Origin: Polynucleobacter sp. AP-Melu-500A-A1
GTDB lineage: Bacteria > Pseudomonadota > Gammaproteobacteria > Burkholderiales > Burkholderiaceae
DNA length: 64,000 nucleotides
Assembly: GCF_018882125.1 (NCBI RefSeq)
Contig: NZ_JACVOZ010000003.1
Span: forward strand, 186,001-250,000
Direction of reading: 5' to 3'
Below are positions 8,870-17,944 of the stretch, one piece after another; position 1 is the first letter of the stretch, and the number at the start of each line of letters is the position of its first letter. The notes under the pieces are model-generated. The model did no database searches. It had not been told where the DNA came from and saw nothing but the letters and a program-made list of their open reading frames with translations. A program made the translations under genes and the position numbers.

Positions 8870-9709
8870 TTGTCGGACTCGCTGAAAAAAACATTCCAAT
8901 CTAGCTTAGGAGAATTGGATAGCGCAGAAATGATGCTGTGGCTTAATAAAACCATAGAGTCAGAAATTATCCCCCGCTTATTGATGGGGCATAAGGCGGA
9001 ATCAGCCAATCACCTAGCTGATAGCCAAAGTAGCAATATCGAGGTAAAACAGAAAGAAATAGTCGATTTTTGCCAGACTTTGCTAGATGGCCCCATAGCG
9101 GACTGCTTCACTTTTATAGATCAAATGCAAAAATCGGGCCACAGTCTTGTATCGCTCTATATGAATCTAATTCCCGCCTCAACTAGGCGCTTGCAGCAGC
9201 TCTGGGAAAACGATGAAAATAGTTTTACAGAGGTGACTTTGGCTCTAGGTCGAGCCCAAAACCTGATCCATCAATTAAGTCCTGCCTTTATGAGTCAAGG
9301 CAAACTCTCTGATTTCCAGGGAAATGCCCTACTGATTAATGTCCCAGGATCGCAACACACCCTTGGCATCCTCATCATGAGTGAGTTTTTTAAATTGAAT
9401 GGCTGGAATACGACGGTTGAAATTGAATCAACCAGCGCCGATCTCAAGGATCGAATTAGCCTACAAAGCTTTGATTTATTGGCAATTTCTATCTCATGTG
9501 AGGATCAATGGGGTACTATGGAAACATTGCTCAATGAAGTAAAAAAGGTTTCAAAAAACAAGGGGATACTGACGATGGCAGGCGGCCCGTTATTCGATTT
9601 CAAACCAGAGCTCGTTCAAGAATGCTCTGCAGATATCTGCTCACTCACAGCAGAAGAGGCTATTAAAAAAGTATCAGACTTAATGGCTCAAAAAGCTGCC
9701 TTAAATTAA
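8870..9709 (+). CDS. ppaA: cobalamin-binding antirepressor PpaA/AerR
   Basis: A 280-residue protein with a C-terminal B12-binding (Rossmann-like) domain. GSQHTLG with the likely cobalamin-contact histidine near residue 163 is followed by a GW turn, an LLAISISCEDQW strand and an AGGPLF loop. PpaA/AerR proteins relieve repression by PpsR/CrtJ in response to light or oxygen. There is no ATG near the start. TTG at 8870 sits 7 bases after AGGAG (8858-8862) and is preferred to the TTG at 8864, which directly abuts the ribosome site. It lies one base upstream of ppsR, the usual pairing. Confidence 0.88.
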   Translation: MSDSLKKTFQSSLGELDSAEMMLWLNKTIESEIIPRLLMGHKAESANHLADSQSSNIEVKQKEIVDFCQTLLDGPIADCFTFIDQMQKSGHSLVSLYMNLIPASTRRLQQLWENDENSFTEVTLALGRAQNLIHQLSPAFMSQGKLSDFQGNALLINVPGSQHTLGILIMSEFFKLNGWNTTVEIESTSADLKDRISLQSFDLLAISISCEDQWGTMETLLNEVKKVSKNKGILTMAGGPLFDFKPELVQECSADICSLTAEEAIKKVSDLMAQKAALN

Positions 9710-9710
9710 G

Positions 9711-11123
9711 ATGCCTATCTCACATCACCCAGACAAACTCTTTGCTGAATTAAGCGGGAAAGAGCTCAGTCAGATAGCGCGAGCATCGGCTGATATCTCC
9801 TTTGTTTTAGATGACTTGGGGTCGATACAAAATATCTATTCTGATAATAAAAATTTATCTAAACAAATTTCAGACGATCTGATTGGGAAGAAATGGTCAG
9901 AAGTAGTAGAGCCCGATAGTAGAAAAAAAGTGCAGAGCTTGCTAGACGATGCTAGCCAAGATACCATCTCTAAATTTAGACAAATCAATATGGTTGGCAA
10001 TGACAGAGATATAGCACTGCCAATGATGTGTGCCTCCATCAAAACATCGTCGAATAAAAAGATTATCGTTATTGGCAGAGACATCACAGAGGTCTCTCGC
10101 CTGCAGCAAAATTTAGTTTCGGCTCAAAAAGAGATTAGTCAAAATTATCTACAAATAAGCCAGTTAGAGGAACGATTTCGATCTATTTTTGAAATTGGCA
10201 CGGAGTCTATTGTCATCGTCAAAGCAGATGATGCATATCCGATCATTGAGATGAATAGAAATGCTATTAAGCAACTGCTTCTTGCCAAAAATAATTGCAT
10301 TGGAAAATCGCTTCTATCCCTCTTCCCTGCTAGTGAGCTCAGTAAGGCTGCAAATTTTCTGAAAAGTGTTCAAGATACAGATGAGACTAGTATCCTAAAA
10401 ACATTATTGAGCAATGGTGAAGCTACTCAAATCAGCGCAACCTCCTTTATCAACAGCGGGATTTCCTACTTACTACTGAATCTGAAGCCATTGGACTTAG
10501 CGAAAGCATCTAGTCTATTAGATGCTGACTCCTTAACCGTAAAGGCTATTGAAAATAACGCCTATGGTTTTGTCGTTTGCACTCCAGAGGGTCTCATTCT
10601 GAAGGCGAATAAAGCCTTCAATAAATTAAGCGCCACCAGGGGTGAACAAGACTTGATTGGCACCAATATCAGAAATTATTTAGGGCCAGAGATAGCAGAT
10701 TTTGATCAAATGATGCAATCCTTAAAAGGTAAGGCTAGCTCACAATCTTGCGTCTCTTCGATAACTAACGCAACTAGAAGTATTAAGTTAGTCGATATTT
10801 CTGCTGTATCCGTAGCACAACCACGCCCCTGTATTGGCATGATCTTCCGCCAAGTAGATTCGAGACAAAACAAAGGTGCACGCATCGATAAAAAACTTGT
10901 GCGAAGCTCTCAAGAATTGTCGATGCTCGTTGGAAAAGTACCTTTGAAAGATATCCTCGCTGAAACAACCGACTTAATTGAGCAGCTCTGCATCAAGGCT
11001 GCTTTAGACCTGACTCAAGATAATCGTGTTTCTGCCTCAGAAATTTTGGGTCTTTCCAGACAAAGTCTGTACATCAAACTTAGAAAATATGGTTTGGTAG
11101 ATCTCAATAAGGATATTGATTAG
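9711..11123 (+). CDS. ppsR: photosynthesis gene repressor PpsR/CrtJ
   Basis: A 470-residue regulator with an N-terminal and central PAS domains (around residues 20-130, 150-260 and 280-370) and a C-terminal Fis-type helix-turn-helix (about residues 428-462, SASEILGLSRQSLYIKLRKYG). PpsR/CrtJ represses bch, crt and puc genes under oxygen by binding TGT-N12-ACA palindromes, of which two exact copies are present in this window. The cysteine at residue 427 just before the helix-turn-helix matches the redox/sulfenate cysteine reported in Rhodobacter homologues. It follows ppaA and overlaps the possible upstream start of crtA. It is unrelated to the PEP synthase regulator also abbreviated PpsR. Confidence 0.93.
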   Translation: MPISHHPDKLFAELSGKELSQIARASADISFVLDDLGSIQNIYSDNKNLSKQISDDLIGKKWSEVVEPDSRKKVQSLLDDASQDTISKFRQINMVGNDRDIALPMMCASIKTSSNKKIIVIGRDITEVSRLQQNLVSAQKEISQNYLQISQLEERFRSIFEIGTESIVIVKADDAYPIIEMNRNAIKQLLLAKNNCIGKSLLSLFPASELSKAANFLKSVQDTDETSILKTLLSNGEATQISATSFINSGISYLLLNLKPLDLAKASSLLDADSLTVKAIENNAYGFVVCTPEGLILKANKAFNKLSATRGEQDLIGTNIRNYLGPEIADFDQMMQSLKGKASSQSCVSSITNATRSIKLVDISAVSVAQPRPCIGMIFRQVDSRQNKGARIDKKLVRSSQELSMLVGKVPLKDILAETTDLIEQLCIKAALDLTQDNRVSASEILGLSRQSLYIKLRKYGLVDLNKDID

Positions 11124-11133
11124 AAAGTCAGTG

Positions 11134-11820
11134 ATGAGCAGTCAAGTTGCACTGATGGTTCTTGTAGATATCCAGTCATCAGCAAAAATCAGTGGTATCT
11201 TAAGGCTCATGTTTGCAAGGCTATGGCTGTGGTCGACGCCAGGGCTTGAGTTTTATAAGCATATGGGCTCAGGAAAAAATGGGGGGTTCTCCATTCACCC
11301 AAGCGGAACCCATCAAGCCCTCTTTTGCGTTTTTCAGGATGGCCCAAGTCTTGATGCATTTTGCCAGTCCTCCAAACTCATACGATGGTACAAAGAGCAT
11401 GCAAAAGATTTCTTTTCTGTAAAACTGAAAGCGTATTCGTTAAAGGGTCAGTGGTCAGGATTTGTTCCACAAATTACAACGCAAGCACCACAATCAGGCC
11501 CAATTGTTTCCATTACAAGAGCATCGATTAAGCCCTTATATTGCCTACCCTTTTGGCGCAAGCAACCGGCAGCTGAAGTGTCTCTGCAACAATCGTCGGG
11601 TTGTATTATTGCTGCCGGTGTTGGTGAGGCGCCTTTTTTTCGCCAGGCTACCTTTACGATCTGGGAATCTCAGTCAGCAATGGATCAGTATGCTAGGCAA
11701 GGAGCGCACCAGCGTGCCATTAGCGCTTCCTTAAGTGGCCATTATTTTTCTGAATCTATGTTCTCTCGCTACCTACCCTTTGATGCCCAAGGTAGCTGGA
11801 AAGGTCGCACTCTTGGCTAA
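11134..11820 (+). CDS. crtA: spheroidene monooxygenase CrtA
   Basis: A 228-residue oxygenase that puts the keto group on spheroidene, giving spheroidenone in the presence of O2. Family blocks seen are LWSTPGLEFYKHMGSGKNGGF near the N-terminus, FTIWESQSAMDQYA, and a C-terminal F(A/S)ESMFSRYLP stretch. The ATG at 11134 is preferred. An in-frame TTG at 11116 would overlap ppsR by 8 bases and adds six residues. It is the third gene of the ppaA-ppsR-crtA-crtD-crtC run and its stop overlaps the likely crtD start. Confidence 0.92.
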   Translation: MSSQVALMVLVDIQSSAKISGILRLMFARLWLWSTPGLEFYKHMGSGKNGGFSIHPSGTHQALFCVFQDGPSLDAFCQSSKLIRWYKEHAKDFFSVKLKAYSLKGQWSGFVPQITTQAPQSGPIVSITRASIKPLYCLPFWRKQPAAEVSLQQSSGCIIAAGVGEAPFFRQATFTIWESQSAMDQYARQGAHQRAISASLSGHYFSESMFSRYLPFDAQGSWKGRTLG

Positions 11821-13378
11821 ATCACCTGTCATTATTATTGGTGGCGGCATTGCTGGATTAACTTGCGCACTTGATCTTGCATCCTCTGGGGTTGAAGTCA
11901 TTCTGATTGAAAAAGAATCCCAAGTTGGCGGTAAGATTCGACAAATCGATTGCTCAATTGATCCGCTAAAGCCATCGCCTATTGATTCAGGTCCAACAGT
12001 CTTCACAATGCGTTGGGTTTTTGACGCCCTCTTCGAAAAAGCTGGTACCTCCTTAGAGTCAGAGTTGAGGCTAAAGAAATTACAAATTCTTGCTAGACAT
12101 GCTTGGAGTAAGGATGAGAGGCTCGATTTATTCTCCGATGTCGAACAATCCGCTCAAGCCATTTCAGAATTTTCTTCTCCGAGTGAAGCAAAGCGTTTTT
12201 TACAATTTACCGATCAATGTCGCAGACTTTATAAAGCACTTGAAAAGCCTTACATGCTTTCGGCGAAGCCAAACTTTGGAGGCATGATTGCCGACTTAGG
12301 AATTGCTGGATCTAAGGTCTTATATGACATTGGCTTATTCAATACGCTCTGGAAATCATTAGGCAATTACTTCCATGACCCTAGATTGCGCCAATTGTTT
12401 GGTCGTTACGCAACCTATTGTGGCTCTTCACCCTTTCAAGCACCTGCTACCCTCATGCTTATTGCTGATGTTGAAACCCAAGGAGTATGGGCGATTGAAG
12501 GTGGTATGTTTAGCCTCGTTAGTGCCATTCGCAAGTTAGCACAAGATAAAGGTGTGCAATTGATGACTGGGAAGACTTGCGAAGAAATTCTACTTAAGCA
12601 TGGCAAGGTCAGCGGTGTTCGATTAACAGATGGAAGTCTCCTCTATGGAGAGCATGTTGTTTTCAATGGCGATCTTGCTGCACTCCATAATGGCCTACTC
12701 AATGCAGAGGGAATTAAAGCATTTAATGAAAAGATGAGTCCGCCTTCACCCGCGAAGAGATCTCTTTCTGCAATGACTTGGTCAATGAATGCAACAGCAG
12801 CCGACTTTCCTTTGCTGCGACACAATGTTTTCTTTAATCAAGACTACCAAGCTGAGTTTGACGATATCTTTAATAGGGGTCGCCTCCCTCGTAAACCTAC
12901 TGTCTATGTCTGCGCCCAAGATCAAGGTGACGTTCATCAATCATTCTCAGGACAACAAAGACTGCTATGTCTAGTGAATGCTCCAGCAACAGGTGATCAA
13001 TCTGAATTTAATGCCCAGGAAATCGACAAATGCGAACACGAAACCTTTGGTCTTCTGCAACAATGTGGTTTGAATATCGATTTGGACAGTGCAATATGTC
13101 ACCGTACGACACCCGCCATTTTCAACCAGCTCTTTCCGGCAACGGGGGGAGCCCTTTACGGCCAAGCCAATCATGGCTGGATGGAAACTTTTGGGCGAGC
13201 TTCAGCACAGAGCCCGATTCCGGGTCTACTACTGGCGGGGGGCAGCGTGCATCCGGGGCCGGGAGTTCCAATGGCAGCGCTATCGGGACGCATGGCGGCC
13301 GCAACCCTGATGGGACACCTCGGTTTGACCAAGCTGTCGGGAAGAACGCTTATCTCTGGTGGTACATCGACGCTCTAA
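11813..13378 (+). CDS. crtD: hydroxyneurosporene desaturase CrtD
   Basis: A phytoene-desaturase-family flavoprotein of about 521 residues that introduces the 3,4 double bond in the spheroidene pathway. The dinucleotide-binding motif IIIGGGIAGLTCALDL lies near the N-terminus and the C-terminal LLLAGGSVHPGPGVPMAALSG is the family signature. TTG at 11813 has GGAAAGG eight bases upstream and overlaps crtA by 8 bases. An ATG at 11783 is possible but lacks a ribosome site. The last 350 bases also encode the N-terminus of crtC in another frame and are locally GC-rich (see findings). CrtI and CrtD share a fold; the neighbours crtA and crtC favour CrtD. Confidence 0.9.
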   Translation: MAKSPVIIIGGGIAGLTCALDLASSGVEVILIEKESQVGGKIRQIDCSIDPLKPSPIDSGPTVFTMRWVFDALFEKAGTSLESELRLKKLQILARHAWSKDERLDLFSDVEQSAQAISEFSSPSEAKRFLQFTDQCRRLYKALEKPYMLSAKPNFGGMIADLGIAGSKVLYDIGLFNTLWKSLGNYFHDPRLRQLFGRYATYCGSSPFQAPATLMLIADVETQGVWAIEGGMFSLVSAIRKLAQDKGVQLMTGKTCEEILLKHGKVSGVRLTDGSLLYGEHVVFNGDLAALHNGLLNAEGIKAFNEKMSPPSPAKRSLSAMTWSMNATAADFPLLRHNVFFNQDYQAEFDDIFNRGRLPRKPTVYVCAQDQGDVHQSFSGQQRLLCLVNAPATGDQSEFNAQEIDKCEHETFGLLQQCGLNIDLDSAICHRTTPAIFNQLFPATGGALYGQANHGWMETFGRASAQSPIPGLLLAGGSVHPGPGVPMAALSGRMAAATLMGHLGLTKLSGRTLISGGTSTL

Positions 13379-14250
13379 GTGATGATGGTCAACATGGCAT
13401 TGTCTTAATCGCGTTTGTTGGCAGTGTATTTTCTCCTTACTATGCATGGGCTAGAAGAGGCGGAGTTTCTGTTAACCCTGAAAATCATTGCTCGCTGAAT
13501 GTTGCTATTTATAGCAAAGGTAAAAATCGCTGGGCTATGACAGAGCGTGGTGAAAAGCAAGTCTCCCGGAGCTCTACTGAACTTTCGATCGGCCCTAGCA
13601 ATCTTCGATGGGATGGCAATAAGTTAATCGTCCAAATTGAAGAGCGTGCCGTCCCCTTTGGGCAAAAGGTTTCAGGTACGGTTGAGCTTTATCCAAACAC
13701 TCTCTTCAACTTTAGTACGCCCTTAGATGCAGCTGGCAAACACCGCTGGGGGCCTCTTGCTCCATCAGCTCGCGTCAAGGTCAACTTAAATTCTCCCAAC
13801 TTGCAGTGGGAAGGCAATGCCTATTTAGACTCCAATGAAGGTGACGAGCCTATCAGCCAATCCTTTCATGAATGGGATTGGTCTAGAGCGGAGATGAGTG
13901 GTGGCAGAACTTCAGTTATTTATGATGTGCGAGAAAAGAATGCTCAAGAAAAAATCTTAGCACTGACCTTCAATCCTAATGGCACGATTGATCATTTCGA
14001 AGCTCCTCCAAGACAAGCCCTTCCAAAAACCATCTGGGGGATTAAAGGACATATGCGCAATCAAAGCTCTGAGGGCTTAGAAGTGGTTCAGGTCTTAGAA
14101 AACACGCCTTTTTATACGCGCTCTGTTTTGAATTCTGAATTATTAGGAGAAAAGGTTCTCTCGTTTCATGAGACATTGAGCGTACCAAAGCTTACCTTAG
14201 CTTCGACTCAATTGATGCTACCTTGGAGAATGCCGCGTATTACTTGGTAG
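13030..14250 (+). CDS. crtC: carotenoid 1,2-hydratase (hydroxyneurosporene synthase) CrtC
   Basis: A 406-residue protein whose family core starts only at PRFD (residue 97). It continues through YLWWYIDALSDDGQHG, IAFVGSVFSPYYAWARR and RWAMTERG. CrtC adds water across the C1-C2 bond of neurosporene or lycopene. The ATG at 13030 has AGGA nine bases upstream. No ATG, GTG or TTG in this frame lies between 13096 and the core, so translation must begin inside crtD, overlapping it by 283 to 349 bases. Residues 24-96 are rich in Ser, Gly and Thr and look like overprinted sequence. I recall the Rubrivivax enzyme also being near 400 residues. The stop abuts that of convergent crtB. Confidence 0.88.
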   Translation: MRTRNLWSSATMWFEYRFGQCNMSPYDTRHFQPALSGNGGSPLRPSQSWLDGNFWASFSTEPDSGSTTGGGQRASGAGSSNGSAIGTHGGRNPDGTPRFDQAVGKNAYLWWYIDALSDDGQHGIVLIAFVGSVFSPYYAWARRGGVSVNPENHCSLNVAIYSKGKNRWAMTERGEKQVSRSSTELSIGPSNLRWDGNKLIVQIEERAVPFGQKVSGTVELYPNTLFNFSTPLDAAGKHRWGPLAPSARVKVNLNSPNLQWEGNAYLDSNEGDEPISQSFHEWDWSRAEMSGGRTSVIYDVREKNAQEKILALTFNPNGTIDHFEAPPRQALPKTIWGIKGHMRNQSSEGLEVVQVLENTPFYTRSVLNSELLGEKVLSFHETLSVPKLTLASTQLMLPWRMPRITW

Positions 14251-15285
14251 CTACTGCAATGCCCTACCGCTCTTGCGTGGATTACGACGTTTCTCTTGTC
14301 TCTCCATGAGATCAACAAACCATAGCAAACGATCATGGGCTGTTCCATCAAAGCGTTTTTCGTGAGGCACTTCAATGACCGCATCCACTAAATATTTTAT
14401 TGCTTTATCGGCATCCACTTTAAGCTGTCTAGAAAATATTTTAGAGATCGCTGTAAAAGCTTCTGCCAGAAGAACAATTTTTCTTTTAGAAGGCACATAA
14501 GCTCTTGTCGAAACAGAATCCAAATTAAGCTTTTCTACTTGTCGACCAATCTCAGCATAAATCAGCCGAGCTGCCTGAATGGCGGGACGGCAATCCCATG
14601 GCAAATCAGAAATACCGTTCTCAGCACGAGAATATAAAACATCAGCATGCTTTAAGAGGCGAGCGATTACGCTAGCAATTTGATCATTGAACTCGGGCTT
14701 GCTCAGCCAGGCTTGAGGATCTAAGCCTGCTTCTCTTAACCAATTCAGTGGTAAATAAATTCGTCCGTTAGCTGCATCTTCGCCAACGTCGCGTGCAATA
14801 TTGGTTAGTTGCATTGCAAGACCCAGCTCACAGGCTCTTGCCAAAGTCTCGGGCTCTCGACGATCCATAATGACGCACATCATCGCTCCAACAGTGCCGG
14901 CAACACGCGCGCAGTAATCTAGTAGATCTTCTAAGCTATCGTAAGTTCTAAACTGGGTATCCCACTCATAACCTTCAATTAAAGCTAGGGGTAGGCTAAT
15001 GGGTAAATCAAATTCTTTAACTACAATCGATAAAGCACGATCAGCAGCGATATCGTCTGGGATGCCTTGGTAGATGCGATCAAGACGCTCGCGCAACTTA
15101 GGGATAGCATCGGGCTCTGCATCTACTGCATCAGCCACATCATCTGTAATTCGACAAAATGCATAGAGTGCGGTTGCTGGATCTCTCACTCTTTGCGGCA
15201 AAATTCTCGAGGCGGCAAAGAAGGATTTTGATCCATCCCGCATGGTTGCTACACACTCTTGAAGATCTTTAATGTTTTGACTCAT
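14251..15285 (-). CDS. crtB: phytoene synthase CrtB
   Basis: A 344-residue squalene/phytoene synthase-family enzyme joining two geranylgeranyl diphosphates into phytoene. Both aspartate-rich motifs are present: DDVADAVD near residue 48 and NIARDVGEDAANGRIYLP near residue 165. The C-terminal 40 residues are a basic tail. It overlaps crtI by four bases (crtI stop with crtB start) and faces crtC. The two stop codons touch in the sequence TAGCTA, so there is no room for a separate terminator. Confidence 0.96.
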   Translation of the reverse strand: MSQNIKDLQECVATMRDGSKSFFAASRILPQRVRDPATALYAFCRITDDVADAVDAEPDAIPKLRERLDRIYQGIPDDIAADRALSIVVKEFDLPISLPLALIEGYEWDTQFRTYDSLEDLLDYCARVAGTVGAMMCVIMDRREPETLARACELGLAMQLTNIARDVGEDAANGRIYLPLNWLREAGLDPQAWLSKPEFNDQIASVIARLLKHADVLYSRAENGISDLPWDCRPAIQAARLIYAEIGRQVEKLNLDSVSTRAYVPSKRKIVLLAEAFTAISKIFSRQLKVDADKAIKYLVDAVIEVPHEKRFDGTAHDRLLWFVDLMERQEKRRNPRKSGRALQ

Positions 15286-16799
15286 GCTGTTACTTTTTTA
15301 GGTTCGGCTACTACAGACATTAATGCTTTTGCTGAAGATAAAACACCGGGGATACCCGCACCCGGGTGAGTGCCGGCACCAACCATGTAAAGCCCCTGAA
15401 TATCTTCGCTACGGTTGTGCGGTCTAAACCAAGCGCTTTGTAGCAAGAGTGGCTCAAAACCAAAGGCGGCGCCTTTGACTGATAAGAGACGATCCTGAAA
15501 ATCTTGAGGAGTCATGACAAAGGAAGTTTTAAGATGCTTTTCAAAGCCAGGTAAAACACTTTCATCCAAGTACTTAGCAATTGCTTGGCGATAGGGCTCA
15601 GCTTCTTTGGCCCAGTCGGTGCCACTGGCTAAATTCGGCACTGGTGCTAATACATAAAATGCATCACCTCCAGCAGGTGCTAACGATGGATCAGTAGCGG
15701 TAGGCCTATGTAAATACAGGCTAAAGTCATCTGCCAATACATGCTTCTTAAAAATATCTGTTAATAACTCTTTGTAGCGCTTACCCAACAAGATCATATG
15801 GTGTGGAACGTCAGGATATTGATTATCTGTGCCGAAGTACCAAACAAAAAGACTCATAGAGTATTTACCTTTATCGACCTTGGCATCGGTCCACACTTTG
15901 CGATGTTCTGGTGCGATGAGTTTTTTATAAGTCCAAGCTGCATCTGCATTAGAGACCACAATATCGGATGGAATAAATTCGCCGCTAGCAAGAGTTACGC
16001 CCTGAGTTTTACCATCAACTACTTCTATATGCTTCACTTCAGAGTTCAGGCGAATCTCCACCCCTCTACTAGCCAACAAACCTGATAAGCCTTTAATTAA
16101 AGAGCCTGTACCACCCATAGCAGAGTGCACTCCATGGCGTCGCTCTAGGGAGTTGATAAGTGCATACACCGCCGTAACTGAAAAAGGATTGCCTCCAATT
16201 AAGAGCGGATGAAAACTCATCACTTGACGAATTTTGTCGTTCTTTAAATGACGCGCAACCAATTGGTAGATACTTTCCCAAGCCCGCATCTTCATCATTG
16301 ACGGAATTGCGCGCAGCAAATCACCAAGCGAGTCAAATGCAGTCGAACTTAACTCCTGAAATCCAAGTTTGTAGCATTTTTCTGCTTCAGCTAAAAATCG
16401 CTCATAACCTGGTAAATCTTCCGGTGAAAACTTAGCAACTTCAGCACGCATTCTGGCGGGGTCACCCGTGTAATCAAAGTGAGTGCCGTCATCAAAACGG
16501 ATCCGATAAAAAGGATCCATTGGGCGCAGATCAACATCATCTGACATCTTCTTGCCACATAGTTCCCATAATTCCTCGAGTAGGAATGGTGCAGTAATAA
16601 TGGTAGGTCCAGCATCAAAGGTATAACCATCGCGATGATGAACGTATGCCCTACCACCGGGGGCATCCAGTTTTTCGAGAACAATGACCTTGTAGCCTTT
16701 GCAAGATAAACGAATGGCAGCAGCTAAGCCGCCAAATCCACTTCCAATCACAATGGCAGTAGATGCTTCATTTTCCTTAAAGTCAGCTTTTTTTAGCAT
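15282..16799 (-). CDS. crtI: phytoene desaturase CrtI
   Basis: A 505-residue FAD-dependent desaturase that turns phytoene into neurosporene or lycopene in three or four steps. The N-terminal VIGSGFGGLAAAIRL motif (about residues 18-32) binds FAD, and the C-terminal MVGAGTHPGAGIPGVLSSAK block is the CrtI signature. It begins 77 bases after pufC in the same direction, but a strong terminator separates the two. crtIB is therefore either fed by read-through or has its own promoter in a very short space. Confidence 0.96.
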   Translation of the reverse strand: MLKKADFKENEASTAIVIGSGFGGLAAAIRLSCKGYKVIVLEKLDAPGGRAYVHHRDGYTFDAGPTIITAPFLLEELWELCGKKMSDDVDLRPMDPFYRIRFDDGTHFDYTGDPARMRAEVAKFSPEDLPGYERFLAEAEKCYKLGFQELSSTAFDSLGDLLRAIPSMMKMRAWESIYQLVARHLKNDKIRQVMSFHPLLIGGNPFSVTAVYALINSLERRHGVHSAMGGTGSLIKGLSGLLASRGVEIRLNSEVKHIEVVDGKTQGVTLASGEFIPSDIVVSNADAAWTYKKLIAPEHRKVWTDAKVDKGKYSMSLFVWYFGTDNQYPDVPHHMILLGKRYKELLTDIFKKHVLADDFSLYLHRPTATDPSLAPAGGDAFYVLAPVPNLASGTDWAKEAEPYRQAIAKYLDESVLPGFEKHLKTSFVMTPQDFQDRLLSVKGAAFGFEPLLLQSAWFRPHNRSEDIQGLYMVGAGTHPGAGIPGVLSSAKALMSVVAEPKKVTA

Positions 16800-16821
16800 T
16801 TCCTCAAACCAACTTTTCTAC

Positions 16822-16856
16822 AAAAAAATAGCGTCATATTGATCCTATGACGCTAT
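16822..16856 (-). terminator. Rho-independent terminator after pufC
   Basis: On the minus strand an 11-bp perfect stem (ATAGCGTCATA / TATGACGCTAT) with a 7-base loop is followed by seven T residues. It begins 20 bases past the pufC stop. It would end the bch-puf transcript and limit read-through into crtI-crtB. Confidence 0.88.
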
Positions 16857-16876
16857 GAGTTAGAACAAACTATAGA

Positions 16877-17944
16877 TTACTTCATTGCTACGGATTTTGC
16901 CGGTGGGACAGGATCTTTAGGCTTCAACACTGGCTTAGCTGGGCCAGTTAAGAATGGATAATCTTGCAACATCGATACACCGTAAAGAGGTTTGTAAGCG
17001 CCTTGATGGCATGTGGCGCAATTGGCTTTAGCAACATCACCAGTTGGGCCTAAACGATGAGGCGGAAATAATCCTGTAATGGGTGCCATGTAATTATTAT
17101 TAATATCTTGCGCCATTCGAATCGCATACCATGCTTTAGCTCTTTGAGGAGGACTTTGCTCCCAAGATGCTATGGCCCGAGTGTTATGACAATATGTGCA
17201 GTTGACTCCTAAAGACCTTGAGAAATGCATCATTAATCCATAGGTACTCTCGGTTGCATTAATACTGCTCTTATTACCCGTAGGTAATGCAGTATCACCA
17301 ATGACCTCAATTTCCTTGTTATTAAGCAAATAAGCTGCATAGGTATTCTTTGGTAAGGAGGAATAGCCTGAGCCATCAACTGGCGTATTTTGACCATTCT
17401 TATTACCTAACATGCCATTGCCGACTTTTTCTACAGGATCTTTAAACCACACATTTTGCGGAATGTTATTGCCACGATGACATGTATAACAGGTCACACC
17501 AGTCTGAGCAACGTGATCTTGCCATTGAGTGTTAACCCGTTGCGTCATCAAAATCATGTTACGAGCAACTTGTTTGGTATAGAGTGAATCATCTGCAAAG
17601 TTGGCAGGATTATGGCAATAAGTACAGCCCTGCTCAGGCGCAACCCAACTTGTCATAGAAACCATGAATGAACCAAATTGAGCAACGCTCAAATTATTGA
17701 GAACCTTGACATTTTTATAGACAGCGCCTGCTTTTGGCCCTTCAGCTGGAACAGCCCCATAAGAGACGGGTACAGTATTCTTCGCAGCTTGCTCAGCCAA
17801 TATGCGTGGGTTATAAATTAAGTCCATGGCAGTTCCGCGATAACCATGCTGGACAGCTTCTATTGGCGGTCTCTCGCAGCCAGACAGCACGAGCACACTT
17901 ACCAGCAGCGCCGGCAATATCAGAAATTTTCTAAATTGCTTCAT
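16877..17944 (-). CDS. pufC: reaction-centre tetrahaem cytochrome subunit PufC
   Basis: A 355-residue periplasmic lipoprotein. A signal peptide ends in LSGC with the lipidated cysteine at residue 23, and four haem motifs follow in order: CTYCH, CYTCH, CTYCH, CATCH. The four haems pass electrons to the oxidised special pair. The C-terminus is a proline/lysine-rich tail. The start overlaps the pufM stop by four bases (ATGA). Presence of PufC distinguishes this reaction centre from those of Rhodobacter, which have none. Confidence 0.97.
   Translation of the reverse strand: MKQFRKFLILPALLVSVLVLSGCERPPIEAVQHGYRGTAMDLIYNPRILAEQAAKNTVPVSYGAVPAEGPKAGAVYKNVKVLNNLSVAQFGSFMVSMTSWVAPEQGCTYCHNPANFADDSLYTKQVARNMILMTQRVNTQWQDHVAQTGVTCYTCHRGNNIPQNVWFKDPVEKVGNGMLGNKNGQNTPVDGSGYSSLPKNTYAAYLLNNKEIEVIGDTALPTGNKSSINATESTYGLMMHFSRSLGVNCTYCHNTRAIASWEQSPPQRAKAWYAIRMAQDINNNYMAPITGLFPPHRLGPTGDVAKANCATCHQGAYKPLYGVSMLQDYPFLTGPAKPVLKPKDPVPPAKSVAMK

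Noticed and set aside
8711..8899. 62-codon minus-strand frame in the bchF-ppaA spacer
   Set aside because: No ribosome site, low-quality composition, and it overlaps the ppaA start.
13122..13310. Short frames on both strands in the GC-rich end of crtD
   Set aside because: GC-rich DNA lowers stop frequency in all frames; only the crtC frame continues into a recognisable protein.
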